Below are positions 22,342 through 35,376 of a stretch of DNA of 64,000 bases, one piece after another. Made by a program: the position numbers and the translations under genes. Numbering within the stretch: position 1 is the first letter of the stretch; the number at the start of each line of letters is the position of its first letter. Where the stretch lies: NCBI GenBank assembly GCA_004335835.1, contig RWJK01001630.1, positions 69,807-133,806 of the forward strand. The letters are read 5' to 3'. The DNA comes from Scenedesmus sp. ARA3 (taxonomy: Eukaryota > Chlorophyta > Chlorophyceae > Sphaeropleales > Scenedesmaceae). The notes under the pieces are model-generated. The model was not told where the DNA came from. It searched no databases and worked only from the letters and a program-made list of their open reading frames with translations.

Positions 22342-25049
22342 ATGACCGAGCACGTTGGCACCCCCTTCACTGCTTACAACAACACTGGAAACGTAGCTAC
22401 ACTTGTGGGCAACTGGCAGGAAGAGGCTGTGCTCAAAGCAGTGACTGGCACCTCAAGGAACAAGGTACTGCTCTGCCACATCAGCAACGCTGTGACAGCA
22501 AAGTGCAACAACAATTATTTTGTAGGAACAGCCAGAATGGTAACCGCAGCACATACTACACTAATGTGGGTGCGTCTTGCACTTCAAAGGTGGCATGCAG
22601 CGCGTTACCGCTGAGTGAGCCAGCCTGACACTTCTTGGCACACCTGTTATGGCAGCGGCAACAATCCATGTCAACATGAAGTATGTGCTGTTATGCAAGC
22701 AACACAACATATACGCTGGACTGAAGCCATGTGCTTACTCTATGCTGCTGTGCTCACATGATTACGCATGCAGACAGTCGCCCTGCAGAACCAGGCAGCT
22801 GCAGAGGCGACAGTATTTGCAGTCAGGCAAGACGAGGCAGCTGATGAGCCAACACACAGCAGGGTGATAGAGCATACAGAGCAGCTGGTGGGTGCAGCGC
22901 TTGTGTTGTGCCAAGGCTGGGCACGTGACTGGCATGCATATGCGGGATGCACAATATGGTGCTAGCCGCTAGCAGCATCCTGCAGCAGGAGTGTTGCAGC
23001 ATTGGTGCACTGCTGCAGACTATGCTGGCGGTTGCAAACTTTGCACAAGCGCAATTACCATGATTAAGGGCAAAAACACAGCATGGTGCTGACCAGCTTG
23101 CTATGCTGCTGCATGCAGCTGCCTGCAGAATGGATAACACACAACACGGTCAACCTCCAGCCACCAGCTGCGCGCACGTTTGACCTTGCCAGCTACCCCA
23201 AGCTCGAGCAGAGCGGCCCCCGCGCAGAGCAGGTGACAGCAGCTGCTGCAGTAGCCACGCCATCAGAGTTGAAACGACAGCGCCAGGCTTACTCAATCCA
23301 GCATTTGAAAACTTGCATGTCAACAAACAGACGAACCCTGTGAGCATCGGGCGAGGTCTGCTTGCACTACAGGCACACTGGCAGCTGGCTGTGCAGCAGG
23401 TCAGCACTGACGCAGCTGCCTGCGTCAATCGGATGCCTGCTGCCTGCTGGTGCTGCTGCTGCTGCTGCTGCTGCTGCTGCACGGTGCTTGCAGGAGCTGC
23501 GCCAGCTGCTGCAGGCGGCTGCAGCAGAGCCGGCCTGCGAGGCTCCCGCAGCTGCTGTTGAGACGACACACAGGGCGGAGTTCCAGGCGCACAACATGCA
23601 GGGGCTGCAGTGAGTGCCGCTCAACAGTGCTGCCAAAGCAGCTTGTCAGTGCATCCATTGCTTCTAGCCTGTCTTGAGGAGTATGCGTAAGAATGCTTGG
23701 TACATCACTGATGGCAGGTGTCGAGCAAGTACGTCTGCAACACGCCGGCCACCTGTGGGTCACACAGTGCGAGTTGGCGCACACTCCCCTGCCAGGTGCA
23801 GCTGTAGAAGGTCAAATTTATACAGCAACTGCTCTAAACACACCCTCAAGCAACATTGGACCAAGGAATTATGTAAATTGCTACAGACATAGCCACGCCT
23901 TGCTGGGACGACGCAGGTTCGGCGCACGCGTGATGAAGACGCAGGACGGCACACCCGCCACACGGGACGCCACGTTCCTGGCAGAGGCCGGCATCCTAGG
24001 CAGCACAGCTGCACACAGGCTGGCAGCAGCACAACAAGCGGGCAAACACAGCACGGACGCGAGCAGCAGCCGTGGCGGGGAAGGCGGTAGCAGCTGGGGC
24101 GGCAGCAGCTTGCGCACCTGGCTGGACCCGGCTGTGCCCATCACCCTGTGAGTGCGATTGGCATGGCTGCTGACCAGAGGAGAAACAGCAACATGCAGAA
24201 CTGTGCTGTGGCGGAGGTGCTTCGTGTTGGTGCTGCAGCCTGTGGCGGCAGCGCTGCCGGTGGCCTCGCCTGATATCGCTGCCTGCACCCAGCAGGTGGA
24301 GGGAGTGTGCGTAGCTGGCTGCAGCCACTGCTGTTGTCCATGTTGCTCCTTTGACGGCGCTGGGTTGCCTGATGCATAAGAACGAATCTAGACACCCACA
24401 GAGTCCTGAGGACCACATTGGATGCGTAACTGCGCAGGTACACGGAGGCTGCTGCCAAGAGCACATTCACTGGCACCTTCTATGTGAGCGCCTGCAGCTT
24501 CTGTATGTTTCGGTCAGCTTGACAAGCGTCCATTTGTCACCTGTTGTACACACTGCCCTCAGCAGCCACACAACAGTGTGCAGCGCAGGACATCTGTCAT
24601 ACAGGACAGCATGCTGAAGTGTTTTTGCACATTACATACTGTAGACAGCAGTAGGCCGCAGTAGGCAGCAGTAGGCCGCAGTCATGACAGCCATTGGACT
24701 GTCATGAACATCAATACCCTGCAAATCAAACCTCGAGCCAAAAGAGCGTGCACATCTGTGACTGCAGCCGCTCAACCCGATAACGCTCAGCTGCAGTCCA
24801 GCAGCGTGCGACCAGCCCACATTGCTAACACCAGCTGCTGGCCTGTATGAAACCAGCCTAGCCTGTTTTGCTGACACCACATGCCGTCATGGCATGACAT
24901 GATGTGTCTAGCATGTGCTGAGCTCGCCAATGCCTGCTTCTGCAAACCATCAGGGCACTGCGGCGGTGTCCAAGATGGCGCCGATGAACAGGGACGACAG
25001 GTTCACCAAGTTGGCGAGTGACATCAACAACGTGGAGTGCCACCGATGA
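22342..25049 (+). CDS. SPAG8-like axonemal protein
   Basis: Candidate microtubule-associated protein of the ciliary axoneme. Seven exons join in phase to 251 aa: 22342-22464, 22536-22565 (30 nt), 23119-23232, 23494-23609, 23917-24147, 24438-24483, 24954-25049. The order of short motifs resembles SPAG8 as I know it: an early NWxEE (GNWQEEAVLKA), a leucine-rich helix before a VETTHRAEF segment (compare VESVTHHDYR in the human protein), then RVMKTQDGTPATRDATFLAE and VPITLYTEA. There is no transmembrane segment or signal peptide. Exon 2 is the least certain; its boundaries keep the frame but rest on a weak acceptor. The family call is by motif order, not alignment. Confidence 0.66.
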
Positions 25050-25418
25050 CCAGCAACTGCAGCGACAGCACTTGACGCAGCGATGCGTCGCCAGGCAGCT
25101 GTTAAACAGTGTCAGTCAACCAGTGTCAGTGACAGTACCTCGTGATTGCATACGTGTCGTATGGCGGTGCCACACTAGCAGGCACTTTTATTATCCAACA
25201 GCCTGTTGCTGAGCTTGCTGAGAACTGACCCACACTGTGGGGGCACCAGAGAGCATGATGTGCCAGCGCTTGTCAGATCGTCTGAGATGGCATAGGGAAC
25301 AGGCAGTGCAAGTTGCACTGTGCAATACCTGCAGCACCGCAATTGAACTGAACCATGAGGGCTGCAGCAGACGAAGGGCGATAACAATGCCATGACAGCA
25401 CCGAAGACGGGCGTGCAA

Positions 25419-25423
25419 TGTAA
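25419..25423 (+). terminator. candidate TGTAA poly(A) signal
   Basis: First sense-strand TGTAA after the SPAG8-like stop codon, 370 bp downstream. Confidence 0.5.
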
Positions 25424-25470
25424 AAAGGGATATTCAATATGTTGTTTAGTAGCAAAAATAACTTGAACGT

Positions 25471-25519
25471 TCTTCAGATTGCTCCAGGTGAGGTGCTCTT
25501 CAGATTGCTCCAGGTGAGG
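25471..25519. repeat. 26-bp tandem duplication
   Basis: TCTTCAGATTGCTCCAGGTG plus three bases occurs twice with period 26. Confidence 0.85.
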
Positions 25520-26283
25520 ATGAAGTTCTCACTGGTTGCTCCCTGGCCCAGGGAGTCACAACCTGGGTCCCTCGCCTGGACCGCCGCAAGGAATTCGCTG
25601 AATCGAGTCTAAACGCTTTTATTTGTATAAATGTCTTTGAATCTACGTTGTGACACTCTGCAGCCTCAGAAATGCTAATTGTATCCTTCCCCCTGACTGA
25701 CATAACTGGGCTGGCGCCAGCCTGAGCTCCTGTGGTGATGACATAACAAGCGAGACGTTGGTCAGCTTGCTAAGGTAGTAAATATCACATGTTCAGTACC
25801 AGCCGGCTTCCTTCAAATGTCATTTAGCTTGCAGGCAAGCGCAGCTGTCAGGGTGGCGCTTCTGCGGGACAGGCACTACTGTACTACCAGGTAGGCGCAT
25901 GTAACCCCCGATCACTCTGCGTTTATTGTTTTCCAGAACAGGTGACGTTGAGACAGGTTAATCCTTCGTTTCTATCCACCATTGCGCAGGAGCCAGAGGC
26001 CACAAACTTCAAGCCGAGAATCAGCCCAGGCTGATACGGCATACAGTCGTGCTCCCAATAGGAATGCATACAGCCTTTTGAAAAGTTGAAGTGCAGTTCC
26101 CGTGCCTAAAGGCGTCTGTTTTTCCTGTCGTCATCGACCACATGGAAGGAACACGAGATCTGTGATAGATTTTCTTCTTTGACATGACCGCCCAGCATGT
26201 CTGTGAAGCGTCCGCTGGACGTCAAGCCCAGCCTATCTGTATAAGTTGAATAGCAAACGAACGGTTTAACTGCGTTCTGGCAC

Positions 26284-26480
26284 GGTGTAGTAAAATTTGC
26301 CCGAGGCATCTGCCAGAACAAAACGCCGTAGCCGAGACAAGCCCGTTGTATAGGCAAAAACAGGATTAAAAAACCTTTCTGCTAGGGGTGTAGTAAAATT
26401 TGCCCGAGGCGTCTGCCATAACAAAACGCCTTAGCCGAGACAAGCCCGTTGTATAGGCAAAAACAAGATTAAAAAACCTT
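26284..26480. repeat. 103-bp tandem duplication with coding-like minus strand
   Basis: Two copies (26284-26386, 26387-26480), differing at only about four positions over the core. On the minus strand both read FAYTTGLSRLRRFV then ADASGKFYYT. Two differences are synonymous (GAT/GAC, CGG/AGG) and two change residues (Leu/Met, Pro/Leu). Confidence 0.8.
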
Positions 26481-26585
26481 GCTGCAAGGGCTGCACAGCT
26501 GTGCAAGCAGGCAGGTGGTGCATCGTCCGTCAGCGCCGAGTACCTGATGTGCAGCGATAGCAGACCCAGCAAGACATCGTCTGCT

Positions 26586-28890
26586 ATGTCTGCGACTACA
26601 CGAGCGCATCATGACTGGAGCGGTGACGATGAGGAGCTCTACCTCGATTGCGAATCAACCAAGGTGCGCCTGCTGGTCTTGCATGATCAACCGTGTGGCG
26701 AGCAGAAAAAGGCTGTGGCAAAGCATAGACACCTTGAGGCTCGAGGTCGGAGAACGTGTGAGCGCTGCCTGCATCACCAGGCTGCCGGTGAACGCCGTCC
26801 TCACAATGCCTTGCACGCCAGCTGCAGTGACAGCCTGTTTTATTACAAAGCAGCGCTCAGCTCATGCGGTGGTTAAACGCTTGGCTTTCACCCGCGCTAT
26901 CGGCGCGTGAGCATTCTGGCACCGGACGGCATTGCCACACACACCAATCCACACAGTGCATACATGTACTGTCACTGTGTACAGGCAGGCAGATGCCACC
27001 TGCCACCTACAGGCACAGGTCCCTGTTCCTGCCTGACGCTATCTAATGTAAATCATTACGTGCAATGCCTTCTTTTCAGGGCGCCACCCCGGACCAGCAG
27101 CAGCCAGAGGAGTGCAGCAGGATGCTCTTCTTTGCGCGCTGCCCTCCCACGCTGCCGCAGCACGAGCTGCTGCAGCTGTTTGGCAAGTTTGGCCACATCA
27201 CGGAGTTCAACCTGTACAGGCGCTGGGCCAAAGCCAAGAACAGCAAGGGGTGCGGCACAGTGCTGTACGCTGACAAGGCGTCAGCAGCTGCAGCAGTGGC
27301 GGCGCTAGATGGCAAGCAGTCATGGCCAGAGAGCGAATCACCGATGGTTGTGGAGTGGGCACAGCCCAGCAAGCTGCGGCTGGCTGCCCGCACCGACAAC
27401 ACTCCAGCAGGTAGGCCGTGCACTGCTCCGCAGCTTTGTAAGGGATTAGTGTGTAGTTGTTGCCCTGCCTGTGAGCTTTATTTCTGGTTTTGAAAGCAGC
27501 TGGCAGGCGCTGGTGTGCCGTGGAAGGTGGCGCCAGTGTGGGCTGAAGCGTGCCAAGAGGTGCAGTGCTCGTGCACCGTGCTGCTTGCTTGCTGGCTTGC
27601 TTGTTGCTTGTTTGCGTGCTTCTTTGCTGGCTGGCTTGCTCGTGTGCTGTTTCGCTTGCTTGCTGACACGCATTGCTGCGCAACAATGCTTGCAGGAGCT
27701 CAGCCGAGCAGCGACGCTCCAACCACGAAGACCCCCGCAGCACCTGGCGGCCAGAGCACTGCTGCAGGACAGAGCAGCGCCAGCAGCAGCAACAGCAGCA
27801 GCGTGCACACGGCCAAGCAGCAGCTGCCAAGGCTGCTGCCGCTGCTGCAGCCTGCCATGCACAGCAGCGGCAGCAGCAGCGGCGCCGCACTCAGCGCAAG
27901 CCAGCGGCTGATGCATGAGGCAATGCGTGTGCAGGCTGCCAGCCTTGACTGCCACAGCTCAACTGCTACTGCATGCTCTCGGCTATCGGAGCATGAGGCG
28001 CAGTGCACTATGCCATCACATGTGGTGCCAATGCTTGCAAGCCTGGTGAGTCAGCCGCATGCGCAGCAGCACAGCAGCCCTACCAGCGAGCTGCAGCAAT
28101 GCGCATTGCTGTCAGCCGTGTGTGTTTGCCGCGACGCAGCTGCTGCTGCATGTCCGCCTGGCGTGCTCATCTTCATTGTTGGCAGGAGCCGAGTGCAGCG
28201 TAGCACAGCAGGCTGTTGTCCTGGCAGTGTATGCTGCTGCATGCTGTGCAGGACCCATGCAGTGCATGCAGCTCCCTTTTCCTAGTTGGTCAGTGCCTGT
28301 GCTGCTTGTCAAGTAGTGACTGGCATGCTGCTGCTGCTGCTACTGCAGATGTTGGACCTGCCCCCTGCCATCAGCGGCAGTGTGCCTTGCATGCAGCACG
28401 CCAGCGCACCCAACAACTTCATGCGCCACCAATGCACCTGGGGCGACAGGGACAGCGATGCTTCCCTGCCCCAGGTATGCCCGCCAATGGCAATGCTGCC
28501 TGCGGGCTGCAACAGCAATGATTACCAGGGCTTCTCAGCTGAGCCAGCCAGCCATGTTCACAGCTTTCCCCTTCCCAGCCTAAGCAGCAGCTCTAACATA
28601 TGGAGCGCCCCAAACAATGCAATGCCTCATTCGATGATGCACGACAATGCACTGCTGCTGCAGCAGCAGGCCCGCTCAGCAGCTGCAACAGCAGCAATGC
28701 AGTCAATGTCGGGGCCGCTGCTGCAGGCCTCAGCCGGGGCAATGGCAGCGGCAGCAGCAGCAGCGCCATTCCACAGCACGTCGTGTGTGTGGCCTCAGGA
28801 AGACCGCTCAGCAAACCTGTTCTACAGCGCGGAGCATGCATACGAGAACGTCGCATGCAACGGCAGCCTTGCTGCTGCAGCCAACGCGGC

Positions 28891-28922
<32 letters not shown>

Positions 28923-29362
28923 GCCACTCCAGTGGCCTGCTTGCTCACAGCAGCGCCAGCGGCACACTGCCAAGCCTGTTAGAGGTCATTCCGGCAATGA
29001 GCTGGCTGCAGCTGCAGCAGAACGACCAGCAGCACGCGGTGAATGCTGCTGCAGCCATGGCTGGAAACCCCAGCGGCAGCATGAGCGGCTCGTTTGTGAG
29101 CTATGCTGGCAGCGGCAGCAGCAGCGGCGCAGCGGGGCACGTCAGGGCAGCGCAGGCTGCGTGTGCTTCGCTGCAGGAAGTGAGCCTCGACTTGAATCCG
29201 CAAGCAGCGCAGGTGCTGCTGGGCAGTCTGGACTTTGTGAAGATCATGAGTGGCGCAGACGTCAGCGTCGGCTCAACAGGAAAAGGGCTGCAGCTGCGGC
29301 TGCGGGGCTCTGCTGCTCAGATCGAGTCTGCGTGCGGCACGCTGCGCCTGCTGCTGCTGTAG
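26586..29362 (+). CDS. RRM RNA-binding protein with KH-like C-terminus
   Basis: Predicted RNA-binding regulator. Four exons join in phase to 590 aa: 26586-26663, 27080-27410, 27696-28045, 28349-29362. An acidic N-terminus (SGDDEELYLD) precedes one RRM in exon 2, with RNP2 MLFFARCP, helix HELLQLFGKFGHITEFNLY and RNP1 KGCGTVLYA. Exons 3 and 4 encode a roughly 400-aa Ser/Ala/Gln/Asn-rich region that is probably disordered. The last 55 aa (LGSLDFVKIMSGADVSV, then GSAAQIESACGTLRLLLL) look like the second half of a KH domain, but no GXXG loop is visible, so RNA contact there is doubtful. It resembles the CELF/KH regulators of algae only in general plan. The target is unknown. Confidence 0.8.
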
Positions 29363-29964
29363 CTGCGCCGCAGCGCGGTGCTTGCCTGGCGGAGTGCGCT
29401 GTAGTGCGTGCTGCTGTGTTGCGTGTGATTGCATAGTTGCGTGTGATTGCCTAGGATTGTGTCGTGGGGACTTGTGAGATGAAGTTACATGCTTGCTGGC
29501 CGGTGCACTGCCACAGCATTTTCCGCAGTGGGTGAGGAACTGCAGGACGCATGGGCCCCCTGTTCAAAATGGGTTATGGTCTGCTGCTAGCACTCATAAC
29601 AAGGGTGGCACTTGCATGGACGACAGCAGCATTGTGGATGCACACTGCAAACAGCTGCCAGCAGCTATTGTTTCAGTGCTTCAATTGCATAGGAGGCATG
29701 CGTGTGTGATGTGCACGAGTGCAACAGGCACAGCAGCGCATTGCGTCGCTTGGAGTGAGTACGTGCTGTGCCCTTTTGGGTAGGTGCTGCCAGCCTGATG
29801 ATGACCTGATGGGCGCAAGCCTGTGCAGCATTTGTGAAAGCGGCTGTGCAGCAGGGTTTTCTGTTCGGGGGTAGGCTGTCTTGTCCTGCGGCTCTGCCGC
29901 TGGACACTTTGTTCTGCGGGCCGCACCGCGCTAGTACTGTGTGCGACGATTTGGTGGGTGACTT

Positions 29965-29965
<1 letters not shown>

Positions 29966-30002
<37 letters not shown>

Positions 30003-30034
30003 TGCGCGTGCGCGTGTGTGTGTGTGTGTGTGTC
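29966..30034. repeat. (GT)n/(GC-GT)n microsatellite
   Basis: About 69 bp of alternating GT with a central GCGTGC-type interruption; purine-pyrimidine alternation of the kind that can adopt Z-DNA. Confidence 0.95.
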
Positions 30035-31990
30035 CCTGGCTCTGTTGCATAATAAAGGGCGCTGTCTTTTGTGTGGGTGTAGAGGAAGAACGAGCTGGCG
30101 GGGCTTGAGTAGAGTGCATTGCAATGAACAAGCCAGCCGGTAGTTGCCACTTGTGCCTGACGTGCGCAAGGGCAGCAGGCTGGCGCTGCTGTGGTTCTTT
30201 CTGTTGTGCCGCATTGCACAGGCACTGTGCATGGCATCATCAAATGTTTGAGCCTGCCTTGAATCATCAAGCCTCCAACCCACATCCAGCGCATGCCGCA
30301 CGTCTGGTGCTGATGCACGCCTCCTTCCGTTGCACTGATGCCTCTCAGTGCCGCACCACCTGCAACACCGCACAGACTGGGTTTTTACTACTTTCTACTA
30401 TACAGCACTGAACTACATACAGCACTGAACTGAGGTACGTGGGCGACACAGCGGTGTGATGGCAGGGCTTTGCACACGCCTGCATGGCAGGGTTGCACGC
30501 GTTGCTCGTCAAACTGGCATTGCTTGGGTTGTGGTTGCGGAGTCGGTTGGTTAGTTGTTAGGGTTGCGCGGCGCGGCTGGAACCGATGTGCGCGAGAGCT
30601 TGAGGGCATGGCAGCATGGGTGGTCGTTTTTTACCCGCAGTGTGACTGACTGCTTAGCTGTTTCTGAAATCGATGCATGCCGCCGTGCTTGCTCTGCGAA
30701 GTGGTGGCACATTTCACCGCATGGCAGCAGCGCCAGTCATTGCACATCCCTGCGTACAGAACATTCTGTGCGTTCCTGCAGTCAGAATTCCCACCACTTG
30801 CTGGTTTGAACGGCTGCAGCCCTAATGTCAAGGGTCATGCTGCAGGAGTACTGAACACTTGTGGTTTTGGAAGCGTGTGATGTTGGAAGCGAGTAGTGGT
30901 CCGGTGCGGGTTTGAAGAGAGCCCTGAAGTTCGGTTTGGTGTTGCTGTTGTGGTGCGAGCGCCAACAGCACTTACAGCGGGGCGTGTGTTGAGCACCTCT
31001 GCATGCTATGCATGCCGTGGCAGCGCAACTGGTGCTGCGTGATAATATGTTGGTTAAACTGCTGTGCCTGGCAGCATGCTGCTTCGTCCGTCTATGTGTT
31101 GAGGCTGCAAGCAGCTTACGGCTGAACTGCATTGTGGCCAGCACACAAGCATAACGCGCTTGTCAGCATCAGCTGTTGGTGGTGTCGACGTGTGCGTTGG
31201 ACGCTGGCTTGCTGAGCAACTCAATGTGGTGCTGCCTTGTGTTGGTGGTCGGTTATGTTGTGGGCAGGTGCCAGAAGCAGGCGCCTGCTGCTGGAAGGCG
31301 AAGGTTGCAGCACTCTGTTCAGGCTGCCACCTGTGGGCAGGGCAGGATCTTCCAGCTAGGCTTGTGGCACATGCTGCATGTTGACAAAGGGTTAGCATGT
31401 GCGTGTGTGCGCGGAGCCATGCATTGCGTGCAACCGGCTGGCATGTAGCAGGAGGTTGCGCCGCATGAATCAAGAACTGATGTTGAAAACAAAATTGCAA
31501 TCAGGTGCCTGCAAGCAGACGAGCGATCACCTGTTGGTTGCCATATCGCATGTTGTTGAATGCCTCTACAGTAGTTTATAAAAAAGGTTATGCATGACTG
31601 ACACGTTTCTGCTTGCTCGGTGTGAGCGAGCCACAGCATCAAACAGGGCTGCATGTACAAATGCGTTGCATACGCCAGCTCATGATAAGCGTCGTGACTG
31701 ACCTGTGTACGGCATTCTTGGGGCTCCACCTGTGTGCTGCGCCGACGCTGTTTGGCGTGAAAGCTGCAGCTTCTAAGACTGTGCCGCACACACAGTTGGT
31801 TGCAGACTTGGCACAGCTGCTGTTTGTGTGTTGGGCGGCAAGGGAAGACCTAGCGGTCCATTTATGGTTGTGGATCGGCTTAGTGGTTGCATCTCTGCAC
31901 AGTTCTTGGTGCATGAGGGATGCACTGTGTCCAGGCTGTGACGCCTTGATGCCGCTAGAGCACTACATGCTGCTCTTTGATTGGACAACA

Positions 31991-32040
31991 CCTTGGCACA
32001 CAGTTTGTCCCCAGCCTTGGCACACAGTTTGTCCCCAGCC
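31991..32040. repeat. 24-bp tandem duplication
   Basis: CCTTGGCACACAGTTTGTCC plus CCAG occurs twice, perfectly, with period 24. Confidence 0.9.
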
Positions 32041-34952
32041 CCATGGATATGGTGGTTGTGTCGGCAGAGGCTCTTCGAGCAGTGATGCACAGCAATCTCT
32101 TCTTGCATGGCAGGCTTGCTGATTGCCTAGTGGTGGAACATGTGCGGCTGTAGTAGCATCAAGTACAACGGTCCCTTGGAAGGGTACCTATGGCACGGTT
32201 TGTTGGTTTGAAGTCCGCTTATGGAGCGCTCCGGGTACAGAGGAGCACTCTGCTGCATTTGCACCGCTGGTGTTGCTAGGTGCGACACCTCATGGGCCCC
32301 TTTAGCTTGCATCTGTGCTGGCAGAAGCCGCGCAGCAGATATACACGGGATGGCTGCCTGCAACCTCCCTGCTTACAATCTGCACTACAGAACTTCTGTG
32401 ATAGTACGGGGCGCGGTGCAGTTGAGGGACACAGGGGTTCAAGCAGCTCAGGAGGCATTTTGCGTGCTGCTGCGCACTCACATAGTACCAATGAGCTCGC
32501 AATCAAGTCAAGTACTGCCGGTTTTGGAAACCAGCCAGCAACATGTTGTGTTGAACCAGGAAGACTGTTGGATGCCTTACGTGGTGTGGTGCGGCACATG
32601 CGTTGGCTGTGCTCTTCGTGTTGAGGAGTTTTGGGGACTACTGTCCCTGCCGCTTGGGGGTGCTGCTGTGATCACTTCGACAGCAGCAGGGCTAAACCGA
32701 CCGACTCTTCTTGCTGCCAGTGCGTGGTGTCGAGCTGAAGCTGCTAACACTGCTGCCTTGGCACCCTTGGTTAAACAGCGCATGATGTATGTGTGCGTGT
32801 GCGTGCTCCGTTGTTTGTGTACAGGCAGCCTCCAAAATGGTTGCACGGCCTTAGGTTTGGTGTATACTACAGACAGTGTTCAGTGCGCCGACAGCACAGC
32901 AGCGCAAGTGCCGCATCAAGGACCTCGAAACAGGAGATGACATTAAAACCCAGCGGCAGCAAAGCACGGAGCAGCACTGCATGCTGCTGCATGCTCAGTA
33001 GCATGTACTGCATTGTCTGTGCTGCACGCTGGAGCATGGCTTGATTGTGTGTTGTTGGTGCTGCCACGAATGCGTGGGCCAGACTGCCCACACATGAGCC
33101 TCTTTGCACCTGATGGGCGCGCCCCACAACCAAGGCGGCCCCCAAAACCATCCGATTGCTCACGGCGCCCACTGCCCAAAATTGTCACAAACACCCTGTT
33201 TTTCCTCTACGGGACAACCAGACGCTGCTGCTGTCTTGTTTACATCAACACGAGACCGCACTTCCACCTCACTGACTGTGTGCGCGATTGGTCGCTGCAC
33301 CTTGTGTGGGTGGCAGCTGATGGCTGCCGCTGTTGCGGCTGTAGACCGCTTGGGATGATTTGCATTTGATGATGATGATTTCACACCACCTGCTCATTGT
33401 GGGCTGCCCGGGCATTTTGGCAGTGGCCTGGGCTCTGCCTGAGACAGGTGCCGGAGACTTCCAGTGCGGCTACTTTGTTAGACGTTGCGTTTCAGCAAGG
33501 ATGCCTGGTCTCAGCAGGGGGTGTTATGGCAAAGGGGCGAGCCGCTCTTGGGTGGCCTGCCGTGCAGCCATCCCCTGTTGTCAGGCTGGCTCTGCATTTG
33601 GCGCTGATTGAAGCACTGCGCTCGTCTGCCGCACCTGCGTTGTGCGAGCAGGCAGTTGTCATTATTTGAAGGCTGTGCTGTCACTGCAGCGCAGCATGCT
33701 GCTGCATGTGTGGACCCGCTTACAGCGATTCTGCGGGCGCAGTGCATGCAGCACAGCCACTGGCATACTCTTTTAGCAGCACAGACGGCATGCATGATGA
33801 TGTTGTGCTGCTGCTGCTGCTGCTGCAGCTGCAGCTGCGGATCCAGCGGCTGCATGAGGCAGGCTGATGACCAGGCTGCTCTTTTCAGATGTGCAGCATG
33901 ACGATGTGCTGCCTGCAGGCTCGCTTACTCTGTGATCTGTGCGAATCGCGTTGATGCATGTTGTGCGCACCCTTGGGCAGACGCCAGCAAGCTCTACAGC
34001 AGAGCATGGCCCTTAACTGCGGGCCGGCTGTCGCTGTGCCTCTGCTGCCTCTACGCTTTTGCATCATGCAGCACATGGGCCGTGGTGGGAGCACAGCCCT
34101 GCGGATGTTGTGGTGGAGTGTGGGTGCTTGCCTTTCCTGCGACTGACCTCAGGTTTTGGCAGCCACAATCAGCTAACACACATATACACATACACACACC
34201 CAGCATATCAGCTGATTGTTGCATTCTATGCCAGTTTCAAAGCCAGCACCTGACTACGCAGCATTGTAGTATTCGACAGCTCACGTGGCAGCCTGTGCAG
34301 TTGTTGCAGGCCATGAGTCGGAGCGTTCATGCATCCTTCCTCATTGGAGGCGCAGGCTCTGGTCTCGCTGCAGGTGCATGTGCACAAACAACACACAATC
34401 CTTCCTTGTTAATCACATCATCCATCAGGGCATGCATGCTGCAGTTACGGCTTGCGGCTGCCGCTTCCCAGTTACAGCACCCTCTCGTCACAGCGCCTGC
34501 TGCTGAAACAGCCCTGATGATTCTGTACATGCAGTTGCGTTTTGCACCGCAGCTGCTCTTGCTGCTCATGTTGTGTTTGGGTTGAGCGGAGAGCCACAGC
34601 GCTGCTGAAGCACCGCCAAATTTGCAAAGTGCCTCGCAGAGCGTGCACACGTGCATGCGCATGACAGTGGCATCAGCTAACATTTGTCTCTCTGCTTTGT
34701 GTGTGCGAGCGTGCATGCTGTGGTGCGAGAGCCAGTGACTTCAGGTTGCACAAGAGGCACAGTAGGGCATGACAGTGGTGTGCTTTCCATGTGTAGCCTA
34801 GCCCTGCTGGTAGTGTCGCAGCACGGCTGCAGAGATGCTTCGGCATCTGGACTATGTGGATGCACTGCATTATGATAATGCATGTGGAGGCACTTGGGTG
34901 CCGTTGTGTGGTGTTGGGAGATGACATGTTGCTGTGTGGTCTGTCAGCTGTT

Positions 34953-35044
34953 GCGCCTGCGAGTGCGGTTGCAAACGTGTTTGGTTGCAGATTTGGGCGC
35001 CTGCGAGTGCGGTTGCAAACGTGTTTGGTTGCAGATTTGGGCGC
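34953..35044. repeat. 44-bp perfect tandem duplication
   Basis: Unit starting GCGCCTGCGAGTGCGG and ending GCAGATTTGG repeats without change at period 44, suggesting a recent event. Confidence 0.92.
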
Positions 35045-35376
35045 AGATCTGCTGTGTCATCAGACAGGATGCCGAGTTGCGGTCGCATGTCACCACGCCA
35101 CCTTTATCATGCGTTCCGCCGCGGAGCAGGCATGCACAGCCAGGTCACTTTGTTTGAATGTCTTCAAGTGCCAGAATGTGATCAAAAGTATCTATGGGGT
35201 TGCCTTTTCTCCACAACACTCCTAGTGGCCCCCTAACACATGTTACATCCTCGTTGTGTGCACACATGTGTACAGGCACACATGTTTGCCACCAGTTGCT
35301 TTTTGAGGTTGTCATACCCAGCCATCAGTCGCGGTGGGTTGCAGATTGCTTGACCGTGGCTGTCAAGTAGCTCACA

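Larger units (their letters stand above)
25050..26585. other. AT-richer gene-free block with repeats
   Basis: About 1.5 kb with fewer CAG runs and visibly more A+T than its neighbours, especially 25430-26540. It holds a 26-bp and a 103-bp tandem duplication and two minus-strand open stretches (25703-25500, 26357-26106) of 67-83 codons that resemble no family I know. It may be a degenerate mobile element or transferred DNA, but no terminal repeats, transposase or target-site duplication was found. Confidence 0.4.

Noticed and set aside
24682..24710. Short perfect inverted repeat (TCATGACAG ... CTGTCATGA) as a terminator or small RNA
   Set aside because: It lies in an intron of the SPAG8-like gene and a nine-base stem is too short to argue for function.
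25430..26540. Complete transposon
   Set aside because: No terminal inverted repeats, target-site duplication, transposase or reverse transcriptase motif could be found.
29966..30034. GT array as a regulatory or recombination hotspot
   Set aside because: Could form Z-DNA, but nothing in the sequence ties it to a function; kept only as a microsatellite.
30049..30054. AATAAA as a poly(A) signal for the RRM gene
   Set aside because: Chlorophycean algae mainly use TGTAA; a single AATAAA by chance is expected in this length.
32221..32940. 239-codon plus-strand open frame in the gene-free block
   Set aside because: Cys- and Ala-rich with no motif, and no partner exons in phase; consistent with chance in GC-rich DNA.
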